The notes beneath the pieces were generated by a model. It saw only the letters and a program-made list of their open reading frames with translations, searched no databases and was not told where the DNA came from. Of a stretch of DNA of 64,000 nt, positions 1 to 40,168 are shown one piece after another. Source of the stretch: Merluccius polli (taxonomy: Eukaryota > Chordata > Actinopteri > Gadiformes > Merlucciidae). The position numbers were made by a program, and so were the translations under genes. The first letter of the stretch is position 1, and every line of letters starts with the position of its first letter. The stretch lies in contig JAOPHQ010002852.1 in the NCBI GenBank assembly GCA_030340625.1, positions 62,501 to 126,500 of the forward strand, given 5' to 3'.

Positions 1-381
1 AGACAGCTGGTGTGTGCCCACGGGCCATGCCCAGTTCCAGCCTGCCACCTCTCATTAGTGGTGTCTCGTCTGGGGGGGACCAACCCAGCAGACAGGCCCA
101 AGGCTTCCGCTCCCTCACGCAGCCCGGCCGGCCAAGACATTTTCAATCAGCCACATCCGTCTTTCCATACGATCACTCGCTGCTTGCTCTGTACAACGAC
201 AACAAGTCCACCCAGATGATGCAAAATTAACCTTACAGTGCTTTCCCTTGTTTTGTCTTTTTTCCGTATACCAGCAGGCCAATTCAATTCTGCGTCATCA
301 CTCTCCTTGTAAGTGCGAGGGTGTTTTCCCGCCGTGCGCCGTTTCCCCTGTGCCTGACTGTTGTCTGTCTCCTCCTATTAG
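1..381 (+). other. HSPG2 intron, no exon seen
   Basis: This stretch lies upstream of the first recognised acceptor (AG at 380-381). It shows no Ig-like coding segment in any frame. I read it as the 3' part of an intron. Confidence 0.5.
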
Positions 382-27887
<27,506 letters not shown>

Positions 27888-27897
27888 ACAGCATTGT

Positions 27898-27933
<36 letters not shown>

Positions 27934-28112
27934 CCACACCCAGAGACTATAGAGTGATGTCACACTCCTCCCCACACTCCCGGACACACACATGCAAACG
28001 CAGAGAGATTACAAATGATGGATAAAGAGAGGGGGGAGATAGATAGAAAGAGAGAGGGAGCAAACAACTCATATAGAACCTGTTACACACTCGGTGCTGC
28101 GCTGCTACCAAA

Positions 28113-28174
<62 letters not shown>

Positions 28175-29160
28175 GAAAAATAAGGATTCTTCTCTCTGTC
28201 TGCATTAAAACCAAAAAAAAAAAAAAAGAGATAACATTTCAATCATATTAACAAGTCTTCTCTTCCTCGATGTTGTATTCTCGACGAAGGACTAACACAG
28301 GAAAACAACAGTTTACATATTCCCGGCAGTAGCTTTAGATGCCAGCAGAGTAAAGAGTCACAGCGCATTAGGTCTTCTACGAAGGGTCAGATCCTATGGA
28401 GTTGGAGATGTTTTTACAGCACTGAATTTTTTTTATTTATATGCATATGAATATATATATTATATTTGTGGGGGGGAAAAAAAAACTTGCAAACTAACCA
28501 CAACTGCTCTTCTAATTTCCTGGAGATTATTCTGAGTTCTAACAGCTGTGTGTCCAGGTCTCTTTTCTTTTTCTATTTTCTTTAGAGGTCTAAGTGTGTC
28601 GATTAAGATCTCAAGGTATTTTACGATCTTTAGGCCTCACTTTTCTGGGTGATACCGTATTTTGAGGGAGCGAGCACACTTTACGGTCTTCTGCAGACTG
28701 TCGGGAGAGGGGGCGCACGCGGTCACAGCCACAGGCTTTCATTAAACACAACTCAGGTTAACACGCGGGGAATATAACATGCAGTACAGCTCAGAGCAAG
28801 GGGGTTCAGGAATGGGATGGTGCGTTGACGATAGTCGGCGTATTTCCTATCACTGGACACTCGCTTGTACTGGTGTTTTGTGTGTGGTCTTGCTCTTCCC
28901 ATCAAGAAAGAAATGGGGGGAACTTTGGTGCTATACCCTCCCACAACCACAGTTGTCTTTTGGTGTAAAGTTTCAGTTTTGTCACAGTGAATTCATGTTG
29001 GGAGTATGCAAATGGTAACAATGATATATGACTTTTTCACGTTGGTCCCCTGATGGAATAGAAAACATTTGTATCTATACATTCTAGAATGTGTGAATGT
29101 TTGTCTCTGTGAGTTTATCTATGAATGACCTTTGTATGTGTGTGCATGTCAGTGTGCGTG

Positions 29161-29191
<31 letters not shown>

Positions 29192-29356
29192 TTGCACGTG
29201 TCATTATTACTAATATCAAAACATAAATGTCTAAAGCAAAAATGCCTAAACATGTTACAAAACGTTACATTTAATGTTTCTAGTTGCTATAGGACCAGCG
29301 TTGGCTAGAACCACCTTGGAGCCTTTCAGCAATGTCTTCAACAGACTGTTGAGGCA

Positions 29357-29389
<33 letters not shown>

Positions 29390-30430
29390 AATGAGACTGC
29401 ATATGCATATGGACCCTCCCTCTCCCCATAGAACGCCATACTCACTCGCCCGCAGTTGATCACATGACAAAACAATCATCACCGCATGTTCACCTTGGGC
29501 TTCACAGACCATGTCACTTATTTTTTGTACGCTTAAAAATGTTTGTATTCATATTCAAAAAAAAAATAGCACTATCGTTTTACTCACAGTTGCTTCATAA
29601 TTTATTGTTAATTTCATTCATTTTTTCTTTTGTTTTCCTCCTTTCCATCTCTTTGTTTTGCTTGGCTTGATACCACTTTTTAAAGCAATACCTTTACTTT
29701 CTTTTCTTTTTGGTTATTGTATTTTGCCTCCCACATCCCCCCCTCCATTTTCTCTTAATGTTGCCCAAAAACTTTTGTTAAAACATTTCTCCACCCTGTG
29801 CTCATCCCGCCATTTTACATGACCTCTGTTGAGCGTCCAACTGTGCTACAGGGCCTTCGTCCTGAAGAACACCACAGCTGGCCTCATTTCAGCATGAATT
29901 TTAGCATGATGTCGCATACAAGAAAGGAGCCATATTATTTGTGGGGAAAAATGTGCTGTAAGGCAGATTAAATGTAGGCCAGATTCCCAAAATGTGGATG
30001 GGACTATTTTGGGTGGTGGGTTTATGAATTTCACAACTGGATGGCCATATATGCACTGTAAAATGGTGTGCCACACCACCCACCACGATACCTTTTAACT
30101 ACGTCAAGGCAATGATTTGAATCAACAATTACTCATGAACTGTTTCTGATGAGTACATTTTCAATAATGACCATGTAAGTTGTCAGTTTTTCCATTTTTA
30201 AATTGTTCACTACTAGTTCATGTTTTACTTCTGAATGACAGGCCAAAAATGTGGAAGTAATGTATCATGGAGGTCAGTGACGGAAATTGTACCAGTTGAA
30301 ATAGTGTCTTACCAACTGTTTCATTCCCAGTGTTTAAAGAGCCCCTCACCCTTCTTTATTTTTGGTGTTTCTTAATTAAAAACAAAATTCATGTGCTAAT
30401 TATTATCTCGTGTCTTTTTTTGTCTCCATC
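27888..30430 (+). other. HSPG2: HSPG2 3' UTR (likely)
   Basis: After the stop codon the sequence is A/T-rich with CA repeats (27897-27926, 28116-28172), GT repeats (29155-29190, 29360-29390) and no other gene. An ATTAAA signal at 30375-30380 is followed about 25 nt later by a GT/T-rich element (TCGTGTCTTTTTTTGTC), the usual layout of a cleavage site near 30395-30405. This would give a UTR of about 2.5 kb. Earlier polyadenylation is possible. Confidence 0.5.
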
Positions 30431-30849
30431 TCAGTATTAACGAGGACATTTCCTCACTTTTCAAAGTGATTCATGAGGTGTTTGAATGAGTTCTCCATTG
30501 TGGGATAGCTAAAGCCTTTCCCACGCTCATTGTCACTGACAGACAATGTCTGTTGTGTCCCAAGTTATACCAATACATCCCAAGGCTCTCAGGTTTCCCT
30601 ACATTTTGCATATATATCTCACACAACACAAAGGAAACCTACTACAGCAGTTATATTTATCTTAGCAAACATGGTTACCATTGAATCACACTCGCTTTAT
30701 ACTTTACTGTACTTTATATAAAATATCGGTTTATTTGTGTGTGTGTGTGTGTGTGTAAAACTCAAACTTTTGAATGAAGTCACATCTTTTAAAATGATTC
30801 CAAAACCTTTCACAACTCTGTCAAAATCTGATAACTAATGCTGCCAAAT

Positions 30850-31009
30850 TGCCATTAAAGGACAATTCCGGTGCAAAATGAGACCATATGATCATAACAC
30901 ATGTCCACCGAGTTGGACCGTTCTCTGGGATCAGTTTTCATTCTAGTCGAATGGAACCAAAGTTATCGAAAACCGCTAATTAACTTAGAACTCTAGCTGT
31001 GGGGGCAGA
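30850..31009. repeat. Possible dispersed repeat upstream of the BEL remnant
   Basis: AAAGGACAATTCCGGTGC and the following text resemble a repeat I associate with fish genomes, but I see no terminal repeats or partner copy in this window. Confidence 0.3.
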
Positions 31010-31189
31010 TATTCTTGTAAAATAAATCACAAGCAATTGAAGTATTGAGAACTTTGTAAGTGTACAGACAGTTTATTAAAAAGAAAGTTTAGAAAGCCAG
31101 TGCCTTCACGAAAACAAGCGGGCGCTATTAAAGGAGCTCAGCCTAATACTTGAGCTACTGAGGTATTTGAGTCGGGAATAACCTGGTTG

Positions 31190-31518
31190 ACACGCCTCGC
31201 TTTGGCTGATGCTTTCCACCGTATTGAACAAATGTCCACGCTGTTTCTTCAGTTGCAACACAGTGGTTTATTGTTGTGCAATGTTCATTAACAAAGAATA
31301 GCAAACAAAACAAACAAAACACCGGCATGATGAGTGCCTCCGCGCCACAGCGGTCAAAAACCGTTTGCCCTGCCGGGTCAAAACCTGCCAAAGAGAGTGA
31401 ACCATGCCCCCTATATGCACCTGAGCTCCCCAGGTAACAGCACAGCGACCCCACACACACACTGAGTGAATTACACCAACACCTCAAAGCTCAACCAAAC
31501 ACATTCAGCTCCTACACA
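31190..31518 (-). mobile_element. Probable 3' LTR of the antisense BEL/Pao element
   Basis: Read on the minus strand, a purine tract (AATTAGGGGCC) is followed by TGTGTAGGAGC starting at 31518, as expected at an LTR border. An AATAAA (plus-strand TTTATT at 31267-31272) lies near the far end. The downstream edge is not fixed, and no matching 5' LTR was found. Confidence 0.45.
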
Positions 31519-31625
31519 CCGGCCCCTAATTGTTAATGACAGACCGACATAACAATTCAAACACAACAGGAAAGGAGCAAAAATGTGTTGACACAGTTAC
31601 ATTAAAGTACAGTACTGCCCAACCT

Positions 31626-33755
31626 ATACTCCATGTACCAAACAGAGTTTTGTCACCGGCCTTTCAATAATGTTGGCCTTTGTCTGTAACCTGACAGAAC
31701 GCACAAGCCCTTGCTTATCTGGAAAACCTTCCAGAACCCTGCCAAGCGGCCATGAACCACGTGGAGCTGAAGAATCCATGATCACCACGATATCTCCAGC
31801 TGCCAAACTCCTCTTCCTTTCGTTCCACTTCTGCCTTTAACAACGAATCCACTCTGGACTGTGAGGACAGCTGCCGTCAACTCCAGTCGGGGAATAATCA
31901 CAGCCCTCAGTGGTGTCACCCTGGCTTTGCCGAGCAGAAAGGTGACCTGGATGTTATTTTCCTGATTTAACATACAGATGTACGTTACAGTTCCGTATCC
32001 TCTTTCCCTGGCATCGGCAAAGTGATGTAACTGGGCATGCTTGATCTCTCCAAACCCCACTGGCTTGATGCACCTTCCCACACTGAATGCAGACAGCTGT
32101 TTCAAGTCCTCCAGCCACCTTTTCCAGTGAGGTAAAATGTCCCTGGGCAGATCATCATCCCATCCACAGCCTTTCCTACAGAGCTCCTGCTGCATCATCT
32201 TGGCAGGCAAGGTGACTGGTGCCAGAAACCCCAACGGATCGTACACCGAGCTGGTAACTGACAGCATACCACATCTGGTGAAAACTGTCGTTTCATCTCC
32301 ATCTTAAACCTGAAAGAGTCAGTCTCCATACACCACTGTAGACCCTTTCCAGTGGCAGGTTATCTTGGTCCAAATCCAACTCCTTCAGGTCCTTGGCCCT
32401 TTGCTCCTCTTTGATGGCCTGCAACACAATACGACTGTTGCTTATCCACTTTTCCAAAATGACACAGAGCAGTTAGATCTTTTATCATTTGTATGGCTTC
32501 TTCTTCAGTGGCTGCGCTCTTTAAACAGTCGTCCACATAGAAATGTTGCTTAACAGACTGAACCACATCATCCACAAACTCAGACTGGTTGTCATCTGCA
32601 GTTTTCCTAAGTGCATAGCTTGCACAGCTAGGAGATGACACAGCGCCAAACAGGTGTACAGTCATCCGATACTCCCTGAGGTCCTGAGTGATGTCACCAT
32701 CTGGCCACCAAAGAAAGCGGAGAAAGTCCCTATCCTCCTCAGCAACCTTCCCTTGATGGAACATGGCTTGAATGTCGCCCATGAATGCCACCACTTCACT
32801 CCTGAAACGAAGAACTCCAAGCAATGAGCTGGTGAGGTTGGGACCTCGCAACAATTCACTGTTCAAAGATGCTCCTTGAAATGTGGCTCCACAGTCGAAC
32901 ACTACACAGAGAGATCCTTTCCTCGGATGGTGGACACCATGGTGAGGGATATACCACACCTTCCCCCTTTCACCATGTAGCTGTTGCTGAGGCACTTGCT
33001 CTGCGTAGTTCTTATTGATGAGCGTGTTCATGTACCCAGCATACTCCTGGTGCAAGTGTTTGTTGTTCAGGAATTTTCTCCTCAAACCCTGGATCCTTTG
33101 CTTAGCCACTGCAAAGTTATTTGGCAGACAGACCTCTTTGTTCTTATAGGGCAATTTCAAACAATACCTTCCCTCCTGAAGTACTGCTGAGTGCTCCATG
33201 ATTTCCAGGAACTTGAGGTCTTCTCTGGACATTTCCTTCTCCTTTGTGGTCTTCTCATTAAAATCATGATTGTACTGCTTGGCCAACATTCCTTCGAGCT
33301 TACACACAGAGATCCTGTTTACCATTGCCAAGGGCAGCTCCTCGTCTGAAGCACCACTGTTTCCATTCAGTGGTCCATTAACAACCCACCCAAGCACTGT
33401 CTTAATAGCATATGGGCCATTCCCGCTACTGTTAATAACCTCCCATGGCTCCAATATCCTGTGAGCGTTGGTTCCAATTAAAAGGTCGACATTTGCTTTT
33501 GTTTGGGATGTTCACCTTGGACAAATATGGCCATTTTGCAAGTTCTTCAGATGTTACCATGATATTAACATTGACTGGCATTTTTGTCTGTGTGAGAACC
33601 TCTGGGAGAACATGAAAGTCATAGCTGTCCAGATTAGATACCTCCAAACCAGTCAATGAGTACGCTGGAACCACTGTTTTTTGCCTAAATAGACCTAAAG
33701 CTAAACAAATAAAGTGAGTTAAAAGCGATCCTGTGTCGGCGGCCTTCTTCCTCAA
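31626..33755 (-). pseudogene. BEL/Pao retrotransposon pol remnant
   Basis: On the minus strand the pieces follow BEL/Pao pol order. A protease-side segment (33755-33460) comes first. Reverse transcriptase (33454-32360) has FMGDIQAMFHQ and the FYVDD catalytic motif (about 32530-32545). An RNase H segment (32267-31850) has VYDPLGFLAPV and FADARE. Last is a C-terminal integrase-tail domain (31806-31626) with GDIVVIMD and RGSWPLGRVLE. There is a frame change between the RT and RNase H segments. The integrase catalytic core, normally several hundred residues, is absent between 31850 and 31806, so the element cannot integrate. gag and the N-terminal part of pol are not seen. FYVDD is typical of BEL/Pao. 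Confidence 0.88.
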
Positions 33756-33761
33756 AGAACA
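33693..33761. repeat. 69-bp segment, copy 1
   Basis: This is identical over 69 bp to 42091-42159. It contains AATAAA and ends GGCCTTCTTCCTCAAAGAAC. A diverged copy on the opposite strand is at about 34462-34528. It may be the R/U5 part of an LTR, since AATAAA sits about 25 bp before the conserved end. Confidence 0.85.
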
Positions 33762-35134
33762 TCACAAGGGTTGCCAACCGTCCCTTGAAAAACGGAATCG
33801 TCCCGTATTTAGAAACAAAAGCACCCGTCCCGTATTGAGCTGAAAAGGGACGCACTTTGTCCCGTATTACTGAGAGAGTAAAAAATGAATGGATGGTTTT
33901 CAGCGGGATGGCCAGCAGCAGTCCTATATTTACAGCAATGTTCAGTAAATATTAACGCATAATGTGCAATATTCAATATATATAATAGCATTTCTGGGGA
34001 GCGGCGGGCCAGACAGCATTGCATGTCTCTAATGCATACATACTGTAAATGTATTAATTTACACTGTTATGTCTGGGGTTTATGTATGCTGTATGTTTGT
34101 AGGCATGTCTTGTTTGGTTCTGTTTTGTGGTGTTTTTGTCTCCCTCCTGTCACTTTTCTCAGATCTACCCCTGGTTTCAGTCACCATCATTCACCCCACC
34201 TGTTCCTGATCAGCAATCAAGCTTCCCCTCACCTGATATAGCCTACTGTATAGTCCCCTTTGTGTTCAGTTCAGGGGCGGCCGTTGTTGGGGAGCAAGTG
34301 AGGACAGGAAGGTACCCAGGGGTCCGTTTCACAAAGCAGGTTTAGTGAAAACCCTGGGTTTATTAACCCTGAAATGAGGGAAACGCTGAGTTTTCCGTTT
34401 CACAAAGGGAGGTAACTCAAACCAGAGAAAGAGGGGTAACTCTAGCCTGTTTGTGGGGTTTGTGTCCCGGGGAAGAAGGCTGCCGACAACAGGAAACGCT
34501 TATAACTCACTTTATTTGTTTAGGTTTAAGTTATTTAACTATGAACCAGAAGGAGAGGTATTAGATGTATATCACGCTGCGTGGAGGACCCCAAGCGTTG
34601 CATCCTCAGTCGCTTTGCATCCTTCCTATGCGCTGCCTGGGGTGATCTGACTTGAGCCGGCGGAAGTTCCACCGGTAGTCACTGGGCAGGAGGCGTGGCC
34701 TCCATGACGCACAATGGCCAGCGCTAAGCGCCGCCTCCAGTATATCGTTTGGCGCCATCATGTGTTGTGGTGCAGTTACTACAACTTGTATATTTATTAC
34801 TACTCTTTTGAGCTGCTGATACACATGCTTATTATTTATCCGCAACATGTTTCACAGAGAGAGATAACTTACGCTCTCGGTCAGTTACCGTAGTAACAGA
34901 CTATGAACCTAACCTGGTCGGGACCAGGTTTTACTGTGTGAACATAGAGTTTCAATCTGTCTCCGCCCTCTTTCAGCCACACACGCCATTTGATTTCCTC
35001 ATTCATTCAGTCAGCAGGCGAGTTTTGGCGTAGCCGTCTGTCAAAAATCATTTAAAAAAAATCAGAGTCAGTGCTATTTCAGAAGTCCATTAGGCAGTAG
35101 GAGGCGACTTTTTTCACGAACATGTCCTTTTGAC

Positions 35135-35425
35135 CAGCGCTCGAAGTGGAAAAAAATAAGTACCGGTACTCCCTTATTCACATATAAGCGACGGGGGGGG
35201 GGGGGGGGGGTCGTGCGATATTAACCCACCCCGGACCTACGACCGACGGGGGGGGGGGGGGGGGGGGCGCCACTCCGGTAGATCCGCCCCTGGTTAGGGC
35301 AAAGTAGAGTACCGGCAGCCTGTGACAAGTGCCGGTACGCAAGAAAAAGTGCCGGTACGCTAAAGGGTAAAATGTAGAAGTGCCGGTACTGTGTACCGGT
35401 GAGTACCGGCCCACTTCCAGCACTG
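35135..35425. mobile_element. hAT-type MITE, copy 2
   Basis: The ends CAGCGCTCGAAGTGG and CCACTTCCAGCACTG are flanked by a perfect 8-bp duplication CTTTTGAC (35127-35134, 35426-35433). The interior is a longer version of the 19376-19563 copy with two G runs and several GTGCCGGTAC units. Confidence 0.9.
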
Positions 35426-35602
35426 CTTTTGACAACGATCCCGTGGATGACGGTGCAGCATTACTGCGCAGAGAATTAAATATTCGTCGGGAGAGGGTTA
35501 TCAGACCATAGATGTAGCCTTTCCAGACAATTATCATTTCCAGACAATTATCTTTTTCAGCGGTACCGTTTCACGTCACAGTCCATCATTTACATACACA
35601 AC

Positions 35603-36172
35603 CTAATCCGTCCTTACATTTGCAACATTACCAACCGTAGTCATGCTCTCACATCCCAGCAGATAGGCTATTGTGTGTTGCACTGTGTTTCTTTGCAAAT
35701 GTTTTTTGTACAATGTCGGAGATGCAGAGCACTTGAGCAAGGCAACTAAGTCAAATAGCCACTTAATATTTACTTTACAGTGTAAAACATGATCAAAATG
35801 ATCATGCCGAGGTCTTATCTGTTTGAACAATGTCATCTTAAGCTGCTGCCAAGTGCGCTTCTCCCCCGCGGGATTGCACCTAAATGAAATAAATAAATAG
35901 TTACCATTCAAGCATTTTTCCCCTGTAATATTATTGTGATTGCAAAGGACTACATTTAAACTTACGCGGCAGTGTTGCACTTCTTTCTGAAAACGTGTTG
36001 AAACTCGCCATATGAGCGCATTAGGATTTCCAATTTGAGGTTGGTGAAAAACGTAGCCCTCCTCTTCCCCGTTGCCATGGTGACTCGTCGAATCGGGGCT
36101 CCATTGATGCTGGCTTTTTATAGTTGTGGTGCACGCGCTTAACCCTAGGTGGAACTCCTCTGAGTTGATCAA
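35603..36172 (-). pseudogene. Myb/SANT-like protein remnant inside the Harbinger-like element
   Basis: An open frame of 189 codons contains a Myb-like helix segment (EKRTWQQLKMTLFKQI). The rest is not recognisable as a conserved domain and probably crosses non-coding sequence. In autonomous Harbingers this protein works with the transposase to bind the ends. It is assigned by context and motif only. Confidence 0.45.
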
Positions 36173-36502
36173 ATTAACTCAAAACCGGTGTTGTGGAACC
36201 GAAAACCCAGAGTTTTCTATTTCAGAGTAGATCAACTCAGCGTTTAGGATTAAACTCAGAGGTTGATGAACCTGCTTTGTGAAACGGACCCCAGGGGTCT
36301 ACATCTTGCATCACGTAGGTTTACCTGTTGTTACAACCCTAGATTAGAGTGTGCACCACTCACTGTATTTTTGGGGGCTTAGCCCCTGTAAAGGGGGGCG
36401 GGTTATTATTTCCTTTTGTTTACTTTGGTGCCACTGTTAGTTCTCCTTGACCCCTGTGTTGCTTGTTTTTTTGTGTAAATAAATATGATTGTTTGATACC
36501 TG

Positions 36503-37436
36503 GGGGGTATTGCACAAAAGTCGGATAGGATAATTGAGTAAGCGCGACTTGGACTATCCTGCTAGGCGGTATCCTGGCTTATTCGGTTGCACGCTTGCCA
36601 ATCCAGGATAAATAGGCCCGGCTCAGAGCTATAGAGAAACGTCAGGTGAAGCTAGAATAGACCTCGCGATCGCTCACAGAATCACCGATCGGAACATGGC
36701 GTTTCATACGTCACGGCCGCTGAACAGCTCCTTATTGGATACCCGACCCAAGCCCGACGGGACCCGAGGGGACCCGACGGGCCGGGTCGGGTTCGGACTC
36801 GGACTCGGTGACGTCTGTGCGAGTTGACATTTGAAATGTAAACCAGCTTATTCTGCATGGTAGCCAATGGGCTGTTTCACATGTTGCAAAGGTTCGATTG
36901 TGTACATTTTATACATATGACATAAGCGTTGCGCTCATCTGTTTGTTGACATTTCCAAATGCGCTGCAGTTGCGTAATAAAAGGCGGACTTTCATAAACA
37001 CAAACGTAAATGTGTCATAGTATGAAAAAATATAGACTTTAACTGTGTTGGCCTGAGTAATAACACTTAATCAATATAAAAAACAGCCAACAGATTTAAA
37101 TGAAATGAGAAATGACTATATATGTAATATTTTAATTTGGGATAATTAAAATGATGCAACATGCATAGAAAGACCATGCACAAGCTGTAAAACACATTAA
37201 TTCCTCACAGGATTGACGGTGTAAATACAGGTGAATCACTAGGATTAATCTTAGCCTGGCTGTTAGCCTGGTCGGGAGCAGGCTAACTGTGGAGAATAAA
37301 TCACCATGGTAACTCAGCCGGGAAAAGTGTGAGCTGCTTTCATGCAACCGACTTGAGGCTAAAATGTAGCCAGGATAACTAAATCCGTAAACAAATCCCG
37401 GCTTAATCCCTTATCCTACTTTTGTGCAATACCCCC
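36503..37436. mobile_element. Second TIR element in the solo LTR (3-bp duplication)
   Basis: The termini GGGGGTATTGCACAAAAGT and ACTTTTGTGCAATACCCCC are perfect inverted repeats, flanked by CTG (36500-36502, 37437-37439). The interior has no coding sequence. The 3-bp duplication and G-rich termini suggest another Harbinger-type MITE. Confidence 0.82.
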
Positions 37437-38794
37437 CTGGCTTCACGGTTTTGTGTCACTGCACCCTCACCCTACGTCTGTTGCCTTATGTTGCGCCCTT
37501 CTAACGAGTCACAACCAGGGGGCGTAACAACACAGTATGCATTCTTATTTTTCTAATGCTTCTATGGTCATAATTACTCACATCCTAATGTTATGTTAGC
37601 TCGAGGTATGATTACGAATACGATGTTCACACTATAGATCAGATATACAGTTGTATAAATATGAATACACTACTGTCTATAGTGTTTATATCTGTTACTC
37701 TCTAGTGTTCACACCAGTGGCGGACTGTTTGAAGGGCAGGGGCGGGAAAAAAAGGGCTCATACTGCACGACGTGGGGCCCCACCAGCGAACAAAAAGCTA
37801 TGGTGCATCATGTATGATGAAGTAGTATTCATCCTTGATTAAGATTGACATTATGTTATCAGGCGATCCAGATTAAAAGTATAACCACACCTCTATGATA
37901 AAAACACAGGAAACTATAAACCTTTAAAATGTTTATTTCACAAACAACTCCCCGGTCCTGGCGTACCCCGACGCGCGTCGGCCCTTCACCGTCGACACCG
38001 ATGCCGACGTGGGGGTGGGTGCGGTCCTCTCCCGGGGGGGGAGGATGGGGAGGATGGGGAGCATGTGGTGGCCTACTTCAGCCGCAAACTTAATCGGGCG
38101 GAGCACAATTACTGCGTGACCCGACGGGAGCTGCTGGCTGTGGTTCTGGCCGTGCGGCATTTCAAACCCTATCTGCATGGCAGGCGCTTCCTGGTCCGCA
38201 CCGACCACGCGTCCCTCACCTGGCTCCTCAGTTTTAAGAACCCTGAGGGCCAGGTGGCTCGATGGCTGGAGGCGCTGCAGGAGTACGACTTTGAGATCCA
38301 GCATCGGGCGGGACGCCTCCACAGCAACGCCGACGCGCTCTCCCGGCGGCCCTGTGCAGCCCTGGAGTGTCGCTACTGCCACAGGGGCTGTCCAGACCGC
38401 CGGTGATGCTGAGGGGTGGCTCCCGCTGTCGGCGCGCCAGTTGGAGCAGCAGCAGCGGGCCGACGAGACCCTGGCGGCGGTGAGGGACTGGCTGGAGGCG
38501 GGGCGGCGCCCCAGCTGGCCGGAGGTGTCGGCGCGGGGGTCTGATGTGAAGGCCTACCACTCCCAGTGGGGATGCTTCCAGCTCCACGACAGGGTGGTCT
38601 ACCGCCGGTGGCAGGATCCTAGGGGTAAGGGCGACATCCTCCAGCTGTTGGTTCCCCGTGTGCTTCATCCACAGGTACTGCAGCTGGTCCACGGCTTGGT
38701 GGGAGCGGAGCACTACGGGAACGCCAAGACCCTGCACCGCCTGCGCGGGCGGTTCTACTGGCCGGGCTGTCGGCGGGACGTTGAGCTACACGTC

Positions 38795-39095
38795 AGACAG
38801 ACAGAGACTTCAGACACTTTATTGTCATTTCACACAAATGTACAGGATACATTGGCTGAAACGAAATATCGTTTCTCACCAGCTCCTACTAGCAGTGCTT
38901 TACTAAAAGAAAAAGAATAATAAATAATTTAAAACATGTTAAAATCATTCGGAAAAAAAAAAACAATCATACAGCTGCAGCAGTTTTGGGAACATGTCCA
39001 TAATAATAAAGTGCTATTAGATGCAGGATGACTGACCTACTGACCTACGGGCGGGAGGGTTGGGTGTGGTGTGTGTGTGTGTGTGTGTGGGCGTC
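38795..39095 (-). mobile_element. LINE tail (antisense) inside the Gypsy remnant
   Basis: The inserted block begins with (AGAC)n and CACTTTATTGTCATTTCACA, the reverse complement of a LINE 3' end of the ATGACAATAAAG type. CGTC flanks both sides (38791-38794, 39092-39095). A GT repeat lies at its right edge. It separates the His and Cys halves of the integrase zinc finger. Confidence 0.6.
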
Positions 39096-39250
39096 CACTG
39101 CTGCGACACCTGCACGGCACAGAAAGGGCCTGCCCAGCGTTCCCACGCCCCGCTCCAGCAGTACCTGGTGGGAGCGCAGGGGTTAAAGCAAAAAAAAATC
39201 ATCTGACTGAAAATGTATTTAGGTATCACTTTGGGTCATACTGCCTCGAT

Positions 39251-39491
39251 GGTAACACTTTACAATAAGGTACGCAAAACGCGGGTAGTTACTGAGGAAC
39301 AAATGAGTAACGAATGCAGGGACCTAACTGGGGCCCTAACTGGGGCCCTAACAGGGCCCTAAGTGACAGTTACTCAGTAACTACTGAGGAATTACTGGTA
39401 AGCAGTTAGGGCCCTGGTCGTTCATCAGTCGTTACTCATTCGTTCCTCAGTAACTACCCACGTTTTGCGTACCTTATTGTAAAGTGTTACC
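39251..39491. mobile_element. Hairpin MITE with 8-bp target duplication
   Basis: The ends GGTAACACTTTACAATAAGG and its complement CCTTATTGTAAAGTGTTACC are part of arms of roughly 60-70 bp. The flanks are GCCTCGAT on both sides (39243-39250, 39492-39499). The centre repeats GGGGCCCTAACT. The 8-bp duplication points to hAT or a similar superfamily. Confidence 0.92.
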
Positions 39492-39575
39492 GCCTCGATA
39501 TTTAAACACCACGTGGTCCATTATCCCTTCTAGTTCAAAGCCAGGGCATGAAACCAGTATTTTTATATATATACA

Positions 39576-39615
<40 letters not shown>

Positions 39616-39735
39616 GCCAAAATAATCAAACAAGGCAGTAAAAGTGGGCATTAAACTGTATAACTGTTTTGAAAAAAAGGGGAAAAAGGCTGACATATGC
39701 CTAAACAATATGCAGCCGATCTGGTACCTACACCG

Positions 39736-40168
39736 TGTCAGGACCCGTTAGGGTTGTTTAGTGTTAGGTTCTGTCCTGTCTTGTTTATTTCCTGTTATTT
39801 TTGTGAGCTGTCAATCATCCCCCTCTCCCTGTTGAGTTTCCTGTCCTATGATTACCCTGATGTCTCTCACCTGTGTGTCATTGTCTCCCCAGCCCTTGTG
39901 TTCTTAAGCGGTGCTTTCCCACCCCTCTGTGCCAGATCGTCTTGTCTGTTTTCAGTGAAGCGTTTCCAGCATTTTTCCTTGTGATTCCTAGACTTCCCGA
40001 GTAATTGACCCTGTTTGTTTGACCACGAGTTAGCCCAGCGATTGCAATACCTCTGCCTGTTAATTGACTGATCCTCCGGTTTTTGACCCTGGAATAAATC
40101 GACCTCCCTTTTTGCCACTCGATTGTCTGTGCCTCTGCTTTGTGGGTCCTCCTGCACTGATCGTTACA
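39736..40168 (+). mobile_element. Intact solo LTR (Ty3/Gypsy type)
   Basis: 433 bp starting TGTCAGGACC and ending GATCGTTACA, flanked by a 5-bp duplication CACCG (39731-39735, 40169-40173). AATAAA (about 40093) sits 75 bp before the end. Solo LTRs arise by recombination between the two LTRs of an inserted element. Confidence 0.88.

Larger units (their letters stand above)
34320..36291. mobile_element. Harbinger-like DNA transposon with a Myb-like gene remnant
   Basis: The termini GGGTCCGTTTCACAAAGCAG and the matching CTGCTTTGTGAAACGGACCC are perfect inverted repeats, flanked by CAG on both sides (34317-34319, 36292-36294). Inverted repeat similarity continues inward. On the minus strand, 36172-35603 contains a reading frame with GEKRTWQQLKMTLFKQIRPR, similar to the SANT/Myb-like DNA-binding protein of Harbinger elements. 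No DDE transposase is seen. A hAT MITE (35135-35425) and a diverged copy of the 69-bp segment lie inside. Confidence 0.78.
34065..37529. mobile_element. Solo LTR split by two later insertions
   Basis: The ends TGTTATGTCTGG and GGGGGCGTAACA are TG...CA with short inverted ends, flanked by ACAC on both sides (34061-34064, 37530-37533). Removing two nested elements (34320-36291 and 36503-37436, each with one copy of its 3-bp duplication) leaves about 553 bp. An AATAAA-containing segment (GTAAATAAATATG) lies near 36475-36487. There is no internal coding sequence, so this fits an LTR-LTR recombination product, probably Ty3/Gypsy. Confidence 0.75.

Noticed and set aside
38234..38737. 167-codon minus-strand frame
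   Set aside because: It is antisense to the Gypsy RNase H and integrase region.
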